This document shows positions 1 through 5,511 of a stretch of DNA of 5,511 nt, piece by piece. The stretch spans positions 1 to 5,511 of the forward strand of contig JAJFML010000043.1 of assembly GCA_021772195.1 (NCBI GenBank), in the 5' to 3' direction. Source of the DNA: Chlamydiota bacterium. GTDB taxonomy: Bacteria; Chlamydiota; Chlamydiia; Chlamydiales; SM23-39. The translations under genes were made by a program, and so were the position numbers. The notes beneath the pieces were generated by a model. It was not told the DNA's origin and ran no database searches. It saw only the letters and a list, made by a program, of their open reading frames with translations. Position 1 is the stretch's first letter. Each line of letters opens with the position of its first letter.

Positions 1-2
1 AA

Positions 3-8
3 AAGGAA
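3..8 (+). promoter_or_regulatory. Ribosome binding site of the 70-aa secreted protein gene
   Basis: AAGGAA lies 7 bases before the ATG at 16. This is a good Shine-Dalgarno match at normal spacing and supports that start codon. Any promoter for the gene lies left of the window. Confidence 0.7.
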
Positions 9-15
9 CCAAATT

Positions 16-228
16 ATGAAAAAAACCATCTTCTTATTCCTCATTTGCTCTAGCGCACTCATGGCAGAGCCCAATAAAGTTGGAGTTGCCTCTAAAAACT
101 CTGCCCAAACAGCTAACAATTGGAAAAATTGGGCTTTTGCAGGCGGCGCTGTGATTGTTGCACTCATAGGAATTTTAGCAGTTAGCTTTGATAGAGGAAA
201 TAATCCGACATCAACAGATACCCACTAA
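16..228 (+). CDS. Small secreted or membrane protein with signal peptide and one transmembrane segment, function unknown
   Basis: I do not recognise this 70-aa protein. The N-terminus (MKKTIFLFLICSSALMA) is a typical Sec signal peptide: two lysines, a hydrophobic core at about residues 5-16 and a likely signal peptidase I cut after Ala17. The mature part is a short polar stretch (18-37), then a hydrophobic, glycine- and alanine-rich segment at about 39-57 that reads as one membrane helix, then a short polar tail (DRGNNPTSTDTH). Cys11 sits in the signal core with Ile before it, a poor lipobox, so lipidation there is unlikely. If cleavage occurs, the product would be a roughly 53-aa inner-membrane protein with a periplasmic N-terminus and a cytoplasmic tail. 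The gene overlaps the next one by one base, which points to an operon and perhaps a shared envelope role. Small envelope proteins of this kind are common in Chlamydiae. The coding call is well supported by the RBS, signal peptide and coupling; the function is open. Confidence 0.8.
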   Translation: MKKTIFLFLICSSALMAEPNKVGVASKNSAQTANNWKNWAFAGGAVIVALIGILAVSFDRGNNPTSTDTH

Positions 229-719
229 TGCGTTATCTCGGAGTGATACTCCTTCTTTGTAGCTGCACATCCCCTTCTTACTGGAGCTATGATTTTACGC
301 CAGATGATGGGTTGGGAGCGTGCTCCTCACGCATAGTTTACACAGTGCAAGATAGCTACTCAGGGCTTGAGCTCGAATTTCTAAGAGTCGGAGAGAAAAT
401 CTTCTCCTACCTAAAGATCCACAGCGGAACCCTAAAATGTACAGATGAAAAGAGAGTAAAAATTAACGTCCGAATTAAGAATCAAATAATCGAAGACGAT
501 GCCCACCTTCACTTAGGCGGACAAAAACTATCACTTAGGAAAGATCTCACAAGTCTAATACTTTTTTCTCTACAAGATGGGACAGATGTCACCATTCAAG
601 TAGAGGGTTTTGAGACCACCTTTGAAAGTAGAAGCTTCCTTCCTCTCTACAAACGCTTTATTCAAGAAGAAGCCTTTCATTGGAAAGATCTATTTCCTCA
701 AATCGAGGTTCCATTTTAA
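228..719 (+). CDS. Probable lipoprotein, function unknown
   Basis: This is a 163-aa protein I cannot assign to a family. It starts with a short lipoprotein-type signal (MRYLGVILLLCSC): one arginine, a hydrophobic core at residues 4-10 and a lipobox-like L-C-S-C that would put the lipidated cysteine at Cys13. The mature part has alternating hydrophobic and polar residues over about 34-130 (for example LELEFL, RVKINVRI, DVTIQV), which suggests a mostly beta-strand domain. A more helical, aromatic-rich end follows (about 138-163). Cys32 and Cys71 could form a disulphide in the periplasm. The ATG shares its A with the TAA stop of the upstream gene, and no Shine-Dalgarno sequence stands at the right distance; the nearest purine run (AGAGGAAA, 193-200) is 27 bases away. 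Translation therefore probably depends on coupling to the upstream gene. The likely location is the outer or inner membrane facing the periplasm. The lipoprotein call is an inference from the N-terminus only. Confidence 0.82.
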   Translation: MRYLGVILLLCSCTSPSYWSYDFTPDDGLGACSSRIVYTVQDSYSGLELEFLRVGEKIFSYLKIHSGTLKCTDEKRVKINVRIKNQIIEDDAHLHLGGQKLSLRKDLTSLILFSLQDGTDVTIQVEGFETTFESRSFLPLYKRFIQEEAFHWKDLFPQIEVPF

Positions 720-748
720 ATAATTGTTTTGTTATAACCATTTTTAGC

Positions 749-754
749 AGGAGA
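749..754 (+). promoter_or_regulatory. Ribosome binding site of tal
   Basis: AGGAGA lies 5 bases before the ATG at 760. It is the strongest Shine-Dalgarno match on this strand, fits a well-expressed housekeeping gene and fixes the tal start. Confidence 0.75.
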
Positions 755-759
755 ATCAT

Positions 760-1710
760 ATGAACCAACTAGATCAGCTAAAAAAAATGACCACTGTCGT
801 AGCAGACACTGGTGACTTCGACTCAATTAAACAATTCAAACCGACAGATGCTACAACGAATCCCTCACTCATTTTAGCTGCATCCCAGCAAGAAGAATAT
901 AAGCATCTCATTGATGAGGCCATCTCTTTTGCTAAAACCAAAGATCCAGCTGATCAGCTTTCAGTTGCTATGGACAAGGTCTTTGTCAATTTTGGAACAG
1001 AGATTCTTAAAGTCGTGCCCGGTAGAGTCTCAACTGAAGTTGATGCTAGGCTATCCTATGATGTGGAAGGCAGCATCACGAAAGCAAAACATCTGATTGA
1101 ATACTATGAAGCAGCAGGAATTGAAAAAGAGCGTGTCCTTATTAAGCTAGCTTCAACCTGGGAAGGCGCCATTGCTGCAAAAAAATTAGAAAAAGAGGGA
1201 ATCCATTGCAATATGACCCTTCTGTTCTCTCTTCCTCAGGCAGTTATCTGTGCAGAAGCAGGTGCTACTCTTATCTCTCCCTTTGTAGGCAGAATTCTTG
1301 ACTGGTATAAGAAAAATGAAAAACCAGAAGGCTATCCCTCTCACGAAGATCCAGGTGTCCTTTCAGTTGGAAAAATTTTCGCATACTACAAAAAATTCGG
1401 CTATTCCACAGTTGTTATGGGCGCATCTTTTAGAAATAGGGAAGAAATCCTAGAACTCGCTGGATGCGACTTTCTCACGATCTCACCAAAGCTTCTCGAA
1501 GAGCTTATGAGCTCTGAGGATCCCGTTGAAAGAAAGTTAGATCCCAAAAAGATAGACATCTCAATTGACAAAATGGAACTGGATGAAAAAACCTACCGAT
1601 TCTTACTCAACGAAGATGCTATGGCAGTTGAAAAGCTTTCAGAAGGAATTAGAAAATTCAGTGCAGATATTAGAAAGCTAGAAGACCATCTAAAGACTAA
1701 GCTGGGCTGA
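760..1710 (+). CDS. tal: Transaldolase
   Basis: Transaldolase (EC 2.2.1.2) moves a dihydroxyacetone unit from sedoheptulose 7-phosphate to glyceraldehyde 3-phosphate, giving erythrose 4-phosphate and fructose 6-phosphate in the non-oxidative pentose phosphate pathway of the cytoplasm. The 316 residues match the length of E. coli TalB (317) and align end to end from memory. Lys129 in VLIKLAST is the Schiff-base lysine (TalB Lys132). Asp16 (VVADTGD), Asn34 (DATTNPS), Glu93 ([11 protein letters not shown]), Ser173 and Arg178 ([10 protein letters not shown]) and Arg225 (GASFRN) match the other active-site residues. Phe175 is the residue that separates true transaldolases from fructose-6-phosphate aldolases, which carry Tyr there. 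The C-terminal part ([24 protein letters not shown]) strongly resembles Chlamydia Tal, while the middle is closer to TalB. The start is fixed by a strong RBS. The gene follows the lipoprotein gene by 40 bases, so it may be co-transcribed; a -10-like TATAAC at 733-738 lacks a clear -35. Its last 14 bases overlap the opposing gene. Confidence 0.98.
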   Translation: MNQLDQLKKMTTVVADTGDFDSIKQFKPTDATTNPSLILAASQQEEYKHLIDEAISFAKTKDPADQLSVAMDKVFVNFGTEILKVVPGRVSTEVDARLSYDVEGSITKAKHLIEYYEAAGIEKERVLIKLASTWEGAIAAKKLEKEGIHCNMTLLFSLPQAVICAEAGATLISPFVGRILDWYKKNEKPEGYPSHEDPGVLSVGKIFAYYKKFGYSTVVMGASFRNREEILELAGCDFLTISPKLLEELMSSEDPVERKLDPKKIDISIDKMELDEKTYRFLLNEDAMAVEKLSEGIRKFSADIRKLEDHLKTKLG

Positions 1711-2287
1711 TTTCCAGCTTTTCTATGATGCGATCGGGATCTCCATTAACTGTTAAATGAGCCATCCTAGGATTACATTTTTGATCAACGCATGTAAGAT
1801 AAAAAGTGAGATCTCTTAAACTAACTTCATTAGTAGAGCCTCTTAGATCATCTTCGATTTGAGAAATTAGACTTAAACTCTTAGACCTAAATATTTCGAA
1901 ACTCTCTTTTGCATGTTGAAGACGATAGGCGTGTATATAGAGCTGAAAAAAGTGTTCGTTTACAGACTCAGCATTTAGTAGAAACCGCAAAGCAATTGTT
2001 CCAATATCATATTTAGAAAAACTCTCACTATCCTTTTCTAAAATCCTTTTTGCTCTTCTCTTTATGATAGGATAGAGCTCTTCATCACTCTCAAGAGTAT
2101 CTTCTATTGAATAGATAGCAATTTCAGAGACCTCTCCTTTCTTAAATAGAGAAATAACAATCTTATAAGTTTTTATTGCCAACTGAGAGAGCACTTTTTC
2201 CTCTAGGCAAGAAAAGCCTTTTTCAAAATAGATTCCAATATGATCGGCTAAGGTTATTTCAGAAATAGTAGGAAGCAAAGCACACAT
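1697..2287 (-). CDS. Hypothetical protein, 196 aa
   Basis: I do not recognise this protein. It has no signal peptide, no convincing membrane segment and no known catalytic motif, and looks cytosolic. Sequence character suggests mostly helix (about 68-150, charged with regular leucine and isoleucine), with possible strands near 40-60 and 158-180. Cys166 and Cys171 (TCVDQKC) form a C-x4-C pair, but there is no second pair, so a zinc site is not supported. The ATG at 2287 is directly preceded by an in-frame TAA, so it is the most upstream start possible. A purine-rich AGAGGAGA (2298-2305) serves as RBS at a rather long spacing of about 10-11 bases. The gene starts 29 bases after the stop of the other unknown gene, so the two probably form an operon. 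Its stop codon lies inside the 3' end of tal on the other strand. Two 60-base samples in this gene pair outside rpoC count 30% G+C, well below rpoC. It shares faint similarity with its neighbour and may be its paralogue. Confidence 0.8.
   Translation of the reverse strand: MCALLPTISEITLADHIGIYFEKGFSCLEEKVLSQLAIKTYKIVISLFKKGEVSEIAIYSIEDTLESDEELYPIIKRRAKRILEKDSESFSKYDIGTIALRFLLNAESVNEHFFQLYIHAYRLQHAKESFEIFRSKSLSLISQIEDDLRGSTNEVSLRDLTFYLTCVDQKCNPRMAHLTVNGDPDRIIEKLEISPA
1699..1724 (+). terminator. Probable intrinsic terminator of tal, inside the convergent coding overlap
   Basis: A perfect 7-bp stem, AAGCTGG (1699-1705) with CCAGCTT (1714-1720), encloses an 8-base loop and is followed by a T-rich run (TTTTCT through 1724). 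The tal stop codon (1708-1710) sits in the loop. The stem also encodes the last residues of the opposing gene. On the minus strand the stem is equally good but the following sequence (AGTCTTTAG) has a weaker T run, so termination there would be less efficient. The stem is short but GC-rich at the loop-proximal end, and its position is exactly where a terminator is expected. Confidence 0.55.
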
Positions 2288-2297
2288 TTACTCAGTT

Positions 2298-2305
2298 TCT
2301 CCTCT
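2298..2305 (-). promoter_or_regulatory. Ribosome binding site of the 196-aa hypothetical gene
   Basis: Read on the minus strand this is AGAGGAGA, an excellent Shine-Dalgarno match ending 10 bases before the ATG at 2287. It lies in the 29-base gap between the two unknown genes. The spacing is at the long end of normal, but the in-frame stop right before the ATG leaves no closer upstream start. Confidence 0.6.
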
Positions 2306-2316
2306 AAAAAGGGGCG

Positions 2317-2871
2317 CTAGCAATTGGAAAGAGACCACTTTTTCTTCAAAGGAGTGATCTTAATTCGACAATTCATTTTAGGTAACGTGGAAAGTCCATT
2401 TAGAATAATAGAAAACTTTTGAACCTTAGCTCTCTCACCTAACTGTTTAAATTCTTTAAACAGCCATTCAAGCATAAATTTCACTTCAATGAATCCAGTA
2501 GGATCGTAGGTAGACCTAACTTTAGATAGCGCAGTTTTTGCATAAAAGTCTTCAGGTGATGTGCAGGCAATTAGATCGTTCAAATATTTCCTTATTCTGG
2601 GAGAGATTTTATTAGAAGATTCCAAATACCATTTAGCCTGAGTCTGTAAAAGATTTAAAAGTCCTGCATCCTTTTTAGGCAGCTGAAATATATTATTTGT
2701 GCGTAATAGAAATGGGGTAGTTTCTTTTGAACCACTCTTCTGAACTTGAAAGGTCAATTTAAAAACGTAACTTGTTAGGTTGATTTTATTTTCAAGATGA
2801 TAAGAAATACGATCAATCAATGAATAAGCTGACTGATAGCTAACTTCTAACGGTCGAAATATTGCCGTCAT
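2317..2871 (-). CDS. Hypothetical protein, 184 aa
   Basis: This 184-aa protein is not recognised. It is basic, with many lysines at the C-terminus (KITPLKKKWS), and has no signal peptide or membrane helix, so a cytosolic protein is most likely. A possible strand pair near 33-58 is followed by helical sequence (about 68-145) and a short C-terminal strand region (150-175). A region around WLFKEFKQLGE (136-146) looks amphipathic. The ATG at 2871 has AAGGG (2880-2884) 8 bases upstream, a good RBS. The gene begins only 20 bases past the T run of the rpoC terminator, so its transcript must come from read-through or from a promoter inside the rpoC end. It is AT-rich (a 60-base sample at 2761-2820 counts 25% G+C). 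It leads the 196-aa gene by 29 bases in a probable two-gene operon. The two proteins are similar in length and share scattered matched residues, which may mean an old duplication. Confidence 0.8.
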   Translation of the reverse strand: MTAIFRPLEVSYQSAYSLIDRISYHLENKINLTSYVFKLTFQVQKSGSKETTPFLLRTNNIFQLPKKDAGLLNLLQTQAKWYLESSNKISPRIRKYLNDLIACTSPEDFYAKTALSKVRSTYDPTGFIEVKFMLEWLFKEFKQLGERAKVQKFSIILNGLSTLPKMNCRIKITPLKKKWSLSNC

Positions 2872-2879
2872 AAAAAGTA

Positions 2880-2884
2880 CCCTT
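2880..2884 (-). promoter_or_regulatory. Ribosome binding site of the 184-aa hypothetical gene
   Basis: AAGGG on the minus strand, 8 bases before the ATG at 2871. It lies immediately after the T run and the ATATAT of the rpoC terminator. A -10 element placed on that ATATAT would start transcripts at or after this site and would cost the mRNA its RBS, which argues against a promoter there. Confidence 0.6.
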
Positions 2885-2890
2885 ATATAT

Positions 2891-2922
2891 AAAAAAACCG
2901 GACTAAACAGTGTTTAGTCCGG
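2891..2922 (-). terminator. Strong intrinsic terminator downstream of rpoC
   Basis: On the minus strand, a perfect 11-bp stem (CCGGACTAAAC pairing with GTTTAGTCCGG, 2898-2908 with 2912-2922) closes a 3-base loop and is followed directly by seven T residues (2897-2891). It starts 11 bases after the rpoC TAA stop (2934-2936). This is a textbook rho-independent terminator for the RNA polymerase operon. On the plus strand the hairpin is followed by CATCTAATAAATT, not a T run, so it acts in one direction only. Confidence 0.93.
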
Positions 2923-2933
2923 CATCTAATAAA

Positions 2934-5511
2934 TTAGACAGTAGCAGGTTCCTCATCGAATGAGAACTCGAGCTCTTCCTCGTGTTCGCGGTCGATGTAG
3001 GACTTTACTTTTTTATGATACTGATAGCCAGTACCACCTGGGATAATATGTCCCATGATTTTATTGGCTTTAAAGTCAGTAAGATAGTCTGTCTTTCCTT
3101 CTGATGCAGCATCAGTTAGAACACGTGTTGTTTCCTGGAACGATGCAGCAGAGACAAAGGACTCGGTACCGAGTGACGCCTTGGTAATACCAAGGAGGAC
3201 GGGTGCAGCTCCTGCTGGCTTACCGCCATCTGCAATTGTCTTGCTGTTAGTTTCATGGAAACGCTTCTTATCGACATCTTCTCCATAGAGGAAAGTCGTA
3301 TCACCTGGGTCGGTGACGCGCACTTTCTGGAGCATCTGACGGATAATAATCTCGATGTGCTTATCATTAATATCCACACCTTGCAGACGATAGACTTCCT
3401 GTACTTGGTTCACGAGATACTTTTGAAGCTCGCGGATGCCGCAGACCTCTAAAATCTCTTGAGGTACAATTAGACCATCTGTTAACTGCTGGCCTTTAAA
3501 GACCATATCGCCTTTCTGAACGATTAAGTGCTTCGTTAGCGGGATAAGATGCTCTTCTTCCATACCAGAGACATCATCTCGAACAACTACGATACGCTTG
3601 TTCTTCTGAACGCCTTTGAAGTCGATAACACCGTCTAATTTTGCAATTTCTGCAGCATCTTTTGGTCTTCTCGCCTCTACTAGTTCAGCTACGCGCGGCA
3701 GACCGCCCGTAATATCCTTCGTCTTGATGGCACCTCGTGGAAGTTTAGCTAGGAACATACCCGCTTTAACCTGATGTCCCTCTTTCACTGTAATTACAGC
3801 GCTAGATGGAATTGCGTAGGTACCGACAAGCTCAGTGCATGCTTTATCTGTAAAGATAGAGATTTGCGGATGGAGCTCACCTCTATGCTGTTTTACAATT
3901 AGCTCAGTTTGACCTGTCTGCTTATTGACTTCGCGTTGAGTTGAAATCCCTTCAACAAGATCATCATATTTAACGTAACCAGGTCTCTCACAGATAATTG
4001 GGCTACTGTGCTGTTCCCACTCACCAAATTTAACGCCTTTTTTAACAAAAGAGCCATCTTCAAGGTGAATTTCGCAACCAAGCTCAACATTATGCGATTG
4101 AAGTGGTTCAATTGACTTAGTATCAAGTAGCTTCTTGTACTCTTCAATAGTTCTGCCCTCATCTTTTACGACATGGAGCATTCCATTCTTGTTGAGTGCA
4201 AGCCACTTACCTGCTTCATTTTGAACCACTCTAAGATCTGTGTAAATGAGAATACCAGCTTCACTAGCTACAAGTTCGGGGCTAGAGAAAGCAGCCGCAA
4301 TACCACCCGTGTGGAAAGTACGCATTGTAAGCTGAGTTCCAGGCTCACCAATTGACTGAGCTGCGATAATACCAATGGCTTCTCCCAGACCTACAAGGTT
4401 GCCTGTAGCTAAGTTAAGACCATAACACTTCGAGCAAACGCCTCTTCTACTTTCACAAGTAAGAGCTGAGCGCATGCGGACAGACTCAATCCCTGCGTCA
4501 TCAATTGCTTCTGCTTGTCGTCGAGAGAGCACATCACCAGCTTTAGCTAGTAGCTTGGTGCTATCACCAGGCTGATAGATAGGCTCTAGAACAGATCTTC
4601 CGAAGATACGATCTTTTAAAGGAAGAAGCTCTTCTTGACCTTGCTTAATCGAAGAGACTTCAATGCCGTTTAAGGTTCCACAATCATGGTTTGTAACGAT
4701 AACATTTTGTGCCACGTCAACAAGTCTTCTTGTTAAGTATCCAGAATCCGCAGTTTTCAAAGCGGTATCGGCAAGACCTTTACGAGCTCCGTGAGTTGAG
4801 ATAAAGTACTCAAGAACGGATAGGCCTTCGCGGAAGTTTGAAATAATCGGAGATTCTATAATCTCACCCGACGGCTTGGCCATCAGACCACGGAGAGCAC
4901 CTAGCTGTTTAACCTGACTTCTGTTACCTCTAGCACCAGAATCCATCATGAGATAGAGCGAATTTAATTCGCCGTCTTTTGTTTTCTTCAGTTCAGCAAA
5001 AAGCTTTTCAGAGACAACTTCAGTAACCTCTGTCCAGATACTAATGATCTTAGATTTACGCTCACCATCTGTAATGATACCATCTTCATACTGCTTTTTG
5101 ACTTTTTCCACACGTTTGTGTGCTTCATCAACCACTTTCTTTTTAGTATCAGGAATACAGACGTCAACAACACCCATAGAAAGCGATGCTTTTGTTGCAT
5201 GAGAGAAACCAAGGTTTTTCATGTTATCAAGGAAATTAACTGTCGCCTCAAGGCCTACTCGCTTATTACATTCAGAAGCAAGTTCAGCTAACTTCTTCTT
5301 GCGAAGTGCATAGTTTTGAAAGCCCATTGCTTTAGGAACAATTGTATTGAAGATGACTCTACCAGGAGTTGTTTCAATAATTCCGCCATCAATAAGAACT
5401 TTAATTCTTTCGTGAATAAATAGCCCTCTACCCATGTCATCCTGACGCGTCTCTTTTTTAGAGTCTAACCAGTTGTAACTTTGACCTGCGCTAAGTGCAA
5501 GAAGCACCTCT
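2934..5511 (-). CDS. rpoC: DNA-directed RNA polymerase subunit beta-prime, C-terminal part (5' end outside window)
   Basis: This is the C-terminal ~858 residues of RpoC, the clamp and active-site subunit of RNA polymerase (EC 2.7.7.6). The frame is open to the right edge; the GTG at 5507 is an internal valine codon, not a start. Numbering from it, the visible part begins after the catalytic NADFDGD loop, which must lie outside. The bridge helix is at about 233-267 ([20 protein letters not shown]). Cys276, Cys351, Cys358 and Cys361 are the second zinc site (E. coli Cys814, 888, 895, 898). The trigger loop begins at [13 protein letters not shown] (387-399), with Met395, Arg396 and His399 matching E. 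coli Met932, Arg933 and His936. It resumes at [11 protein letters not shown] (596-606). Between these halves lies an insertion of about 190 residues, equivalent to the E. coli SI3 domain. The conserved C-terminal block (VYRLQGV at 705-711, [44 protein letters not shown]) is intact, and the protein ends with an acidic tail. No frameshift is seen. rpoB is expected upstream, beyond the window. Confidence 0.98.
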   Translation of the reverse strand, partial: EVLLALSAGQSYNWLDSKKETRQDDMGRGLFIHERIKVLIDGGIIETTPGRVIFNTIVPKAMGFQNYALRKKKLAELASECNKRVGLEATVNFLDNMKNLGFSHATKASLSMGVVDVCIPDTKKKVVDEAHKRVEKVKKQYEDGIITDGERKSKIISIWTEVTEVVSEKLFAELKKTKDGELNSLYLMMDSGARGNRSQVKQLGALRGLMAKPSGEIIESPIISNFREGLSVLEYFISTHGARKGLADTALKTADSGYLTRRLVDVAQNVIVTNHDCGTLNGIEVSSIKQGQEELLPLKDRIFGRSVLEPIYQPGDSTKLLAKAGDVLSRRQAEAIDDAGIESVRMRSALTCESRRGVCSKCYGLNLATGNLVGLGEAIGIIAAQSIGEPGTQLTMRTFHTGGIAAAFSSPELVASEAGILIYTDLRVVQNEAGKWLALNKNGMLHVVKDEGRTIEEYKKLLDTKSIEPLQSHNVELGCEIHLEDGSFVKKGVKFGEWEQHSSPIICERPGYVKYDDLVEGISTQREVNKQTGQTELIVKQHRGELHPQISIFTDKACTELVGTYAIPSSAVITVKEGHQVKAGMFLAKLPRGAIKTKDITGGLPRVAELVEARRPKDAAEIAKLDGVIDFKGVQKNKRIVVVRDDVSGMEEEHLIPLTKHLIVQKGDMVFKGQQLTDGLIVPQEILEVCGIRELQKYLVNQVQEVYRLQGVDINDKHIEIIIRQMLQKVRVTDPGDTTFLYGEDVDKKRFHETNSKTIADGGKPAGAAPVLLGITKASLGTESFVSAASFQETTRVLTDAASEGKTDYLTDFKANKIMGHIIPGGTGYQYHKKVKSYIDREHEEELEFSFDEEPATV

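Noticed and set aside
724..738. Possible tal promoter: a -10-like TATAAC at 733-738 in the 40-base gap before tal
   Set aside because: No -35-like hexamer stands 16-18 bases upstream (TCCATT, TTCCAT and similar), and the gap is AT-rich so a -10 match is expected by chance. The tal gene could equally be read from the upstream operon.
1756..1800. C-x4-C pair (TCVDQKC, encoded at about 1775-1795) in the 196-aa protein as a zinc-binding site
   Set aside because: There is no second Cys or His pair nearby, so a metal site cannot be supported from the sequence.
2925..2938. Near-palindrome TCTAATAAATTAGA spanning the rpoC stop codon
   Set aside because: Six-base arms around a 2-base centre in AT-rich sequence are likely chance, the centre is too short for a hairpin loop, and the strong terminator next to it explains the 3' end.
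3116..5212. Several short open frames of 60-90 codons on both strands inside rpoC, and one inside tal
   Set aside because: They are fully contained in strongly conserved coding sequence, lack good ribosome binding sites and give low-complexity, unlikely proteins. They are shadows of rpoC and tal.
5505..5507. GTG codon that could be read as the start of an 857-aa protein
   Set aside because: The frame stays open to the window edge with GAG before the GTG, and the homology to RpoC begins mid-protein, just after the expected catalytic loop. It is an internal valine codon.
1..5511. Possibility of a new defence, mobile or RNA-based system in the window
   Set aside because: No transposase, integrase, toxin-antitoxin pair, nuclease or reverse transcriptase motif, direct-repeat array, tRNA or long structured intergenic stretch is visible. 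The gaps between genes are all under 65 bases.

Overview
The window looks like chromosomal core DNA of a bacterium in the phylum Chlamydiae, more likely an environmental (Parachlamydia/Waddlia/Simkania-like) lineage than a Chlamydia species. The reasons are a transaldolase whose C-terminal third has a chlamydial character, with rpoC close to tal as I recall from Chlamydia, and small secreted or lipidated proteins with no obvious wider relatives. The placement comes from remembered family sequences, not a database search. Two genes can be named with high confidence: tal (transaldolase) and the 3' part of rpoC (RNA polymerase beta-prime). Four others are unrecognised.

Layout: positions 16-719 (+) hold a two-gene unit, a 70-aa protein with a signal peptide and one membrane segment, then a 163-aa probable lipoprotein. 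The two share one base (TAATG), so the second is probably translated by coupling. After 40 bases comes tal (760-1710, +). It runs head-on into a minus-strand gene, with a 14-base overlap of the coding ends. A hairpin in the overlap carries the tal stop codon in its loop and is followed by a short T run, so it probably terminates tal. On the minus strand, read leftward from the right edge, are rpoC (open at the window edge), a strong intrinsic terminator just after its stop, and two AT-rich genes of unknown function (2317-2871, then 1697-2287) 29 bases apart that look like an operon and may be distant paralogues.

How the genes work together: rpoC and tal are housekeeping genes for transcription and the non-oxidative pentose phosphate pathway, with no functional link. 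The small envelope pair upstream of tal may share its transcript. The unknown pair downstream of rpoC has almost no room for its own promoter after the rpoC terminator, so terminator read-through or a promoter inside the rpoC end is the likely source of expression. All intergenic gaps are under 65 bases. I saw no RNA gene, mobile element, CRISPR array or large repeat, and no convincing new defence or mobile system.
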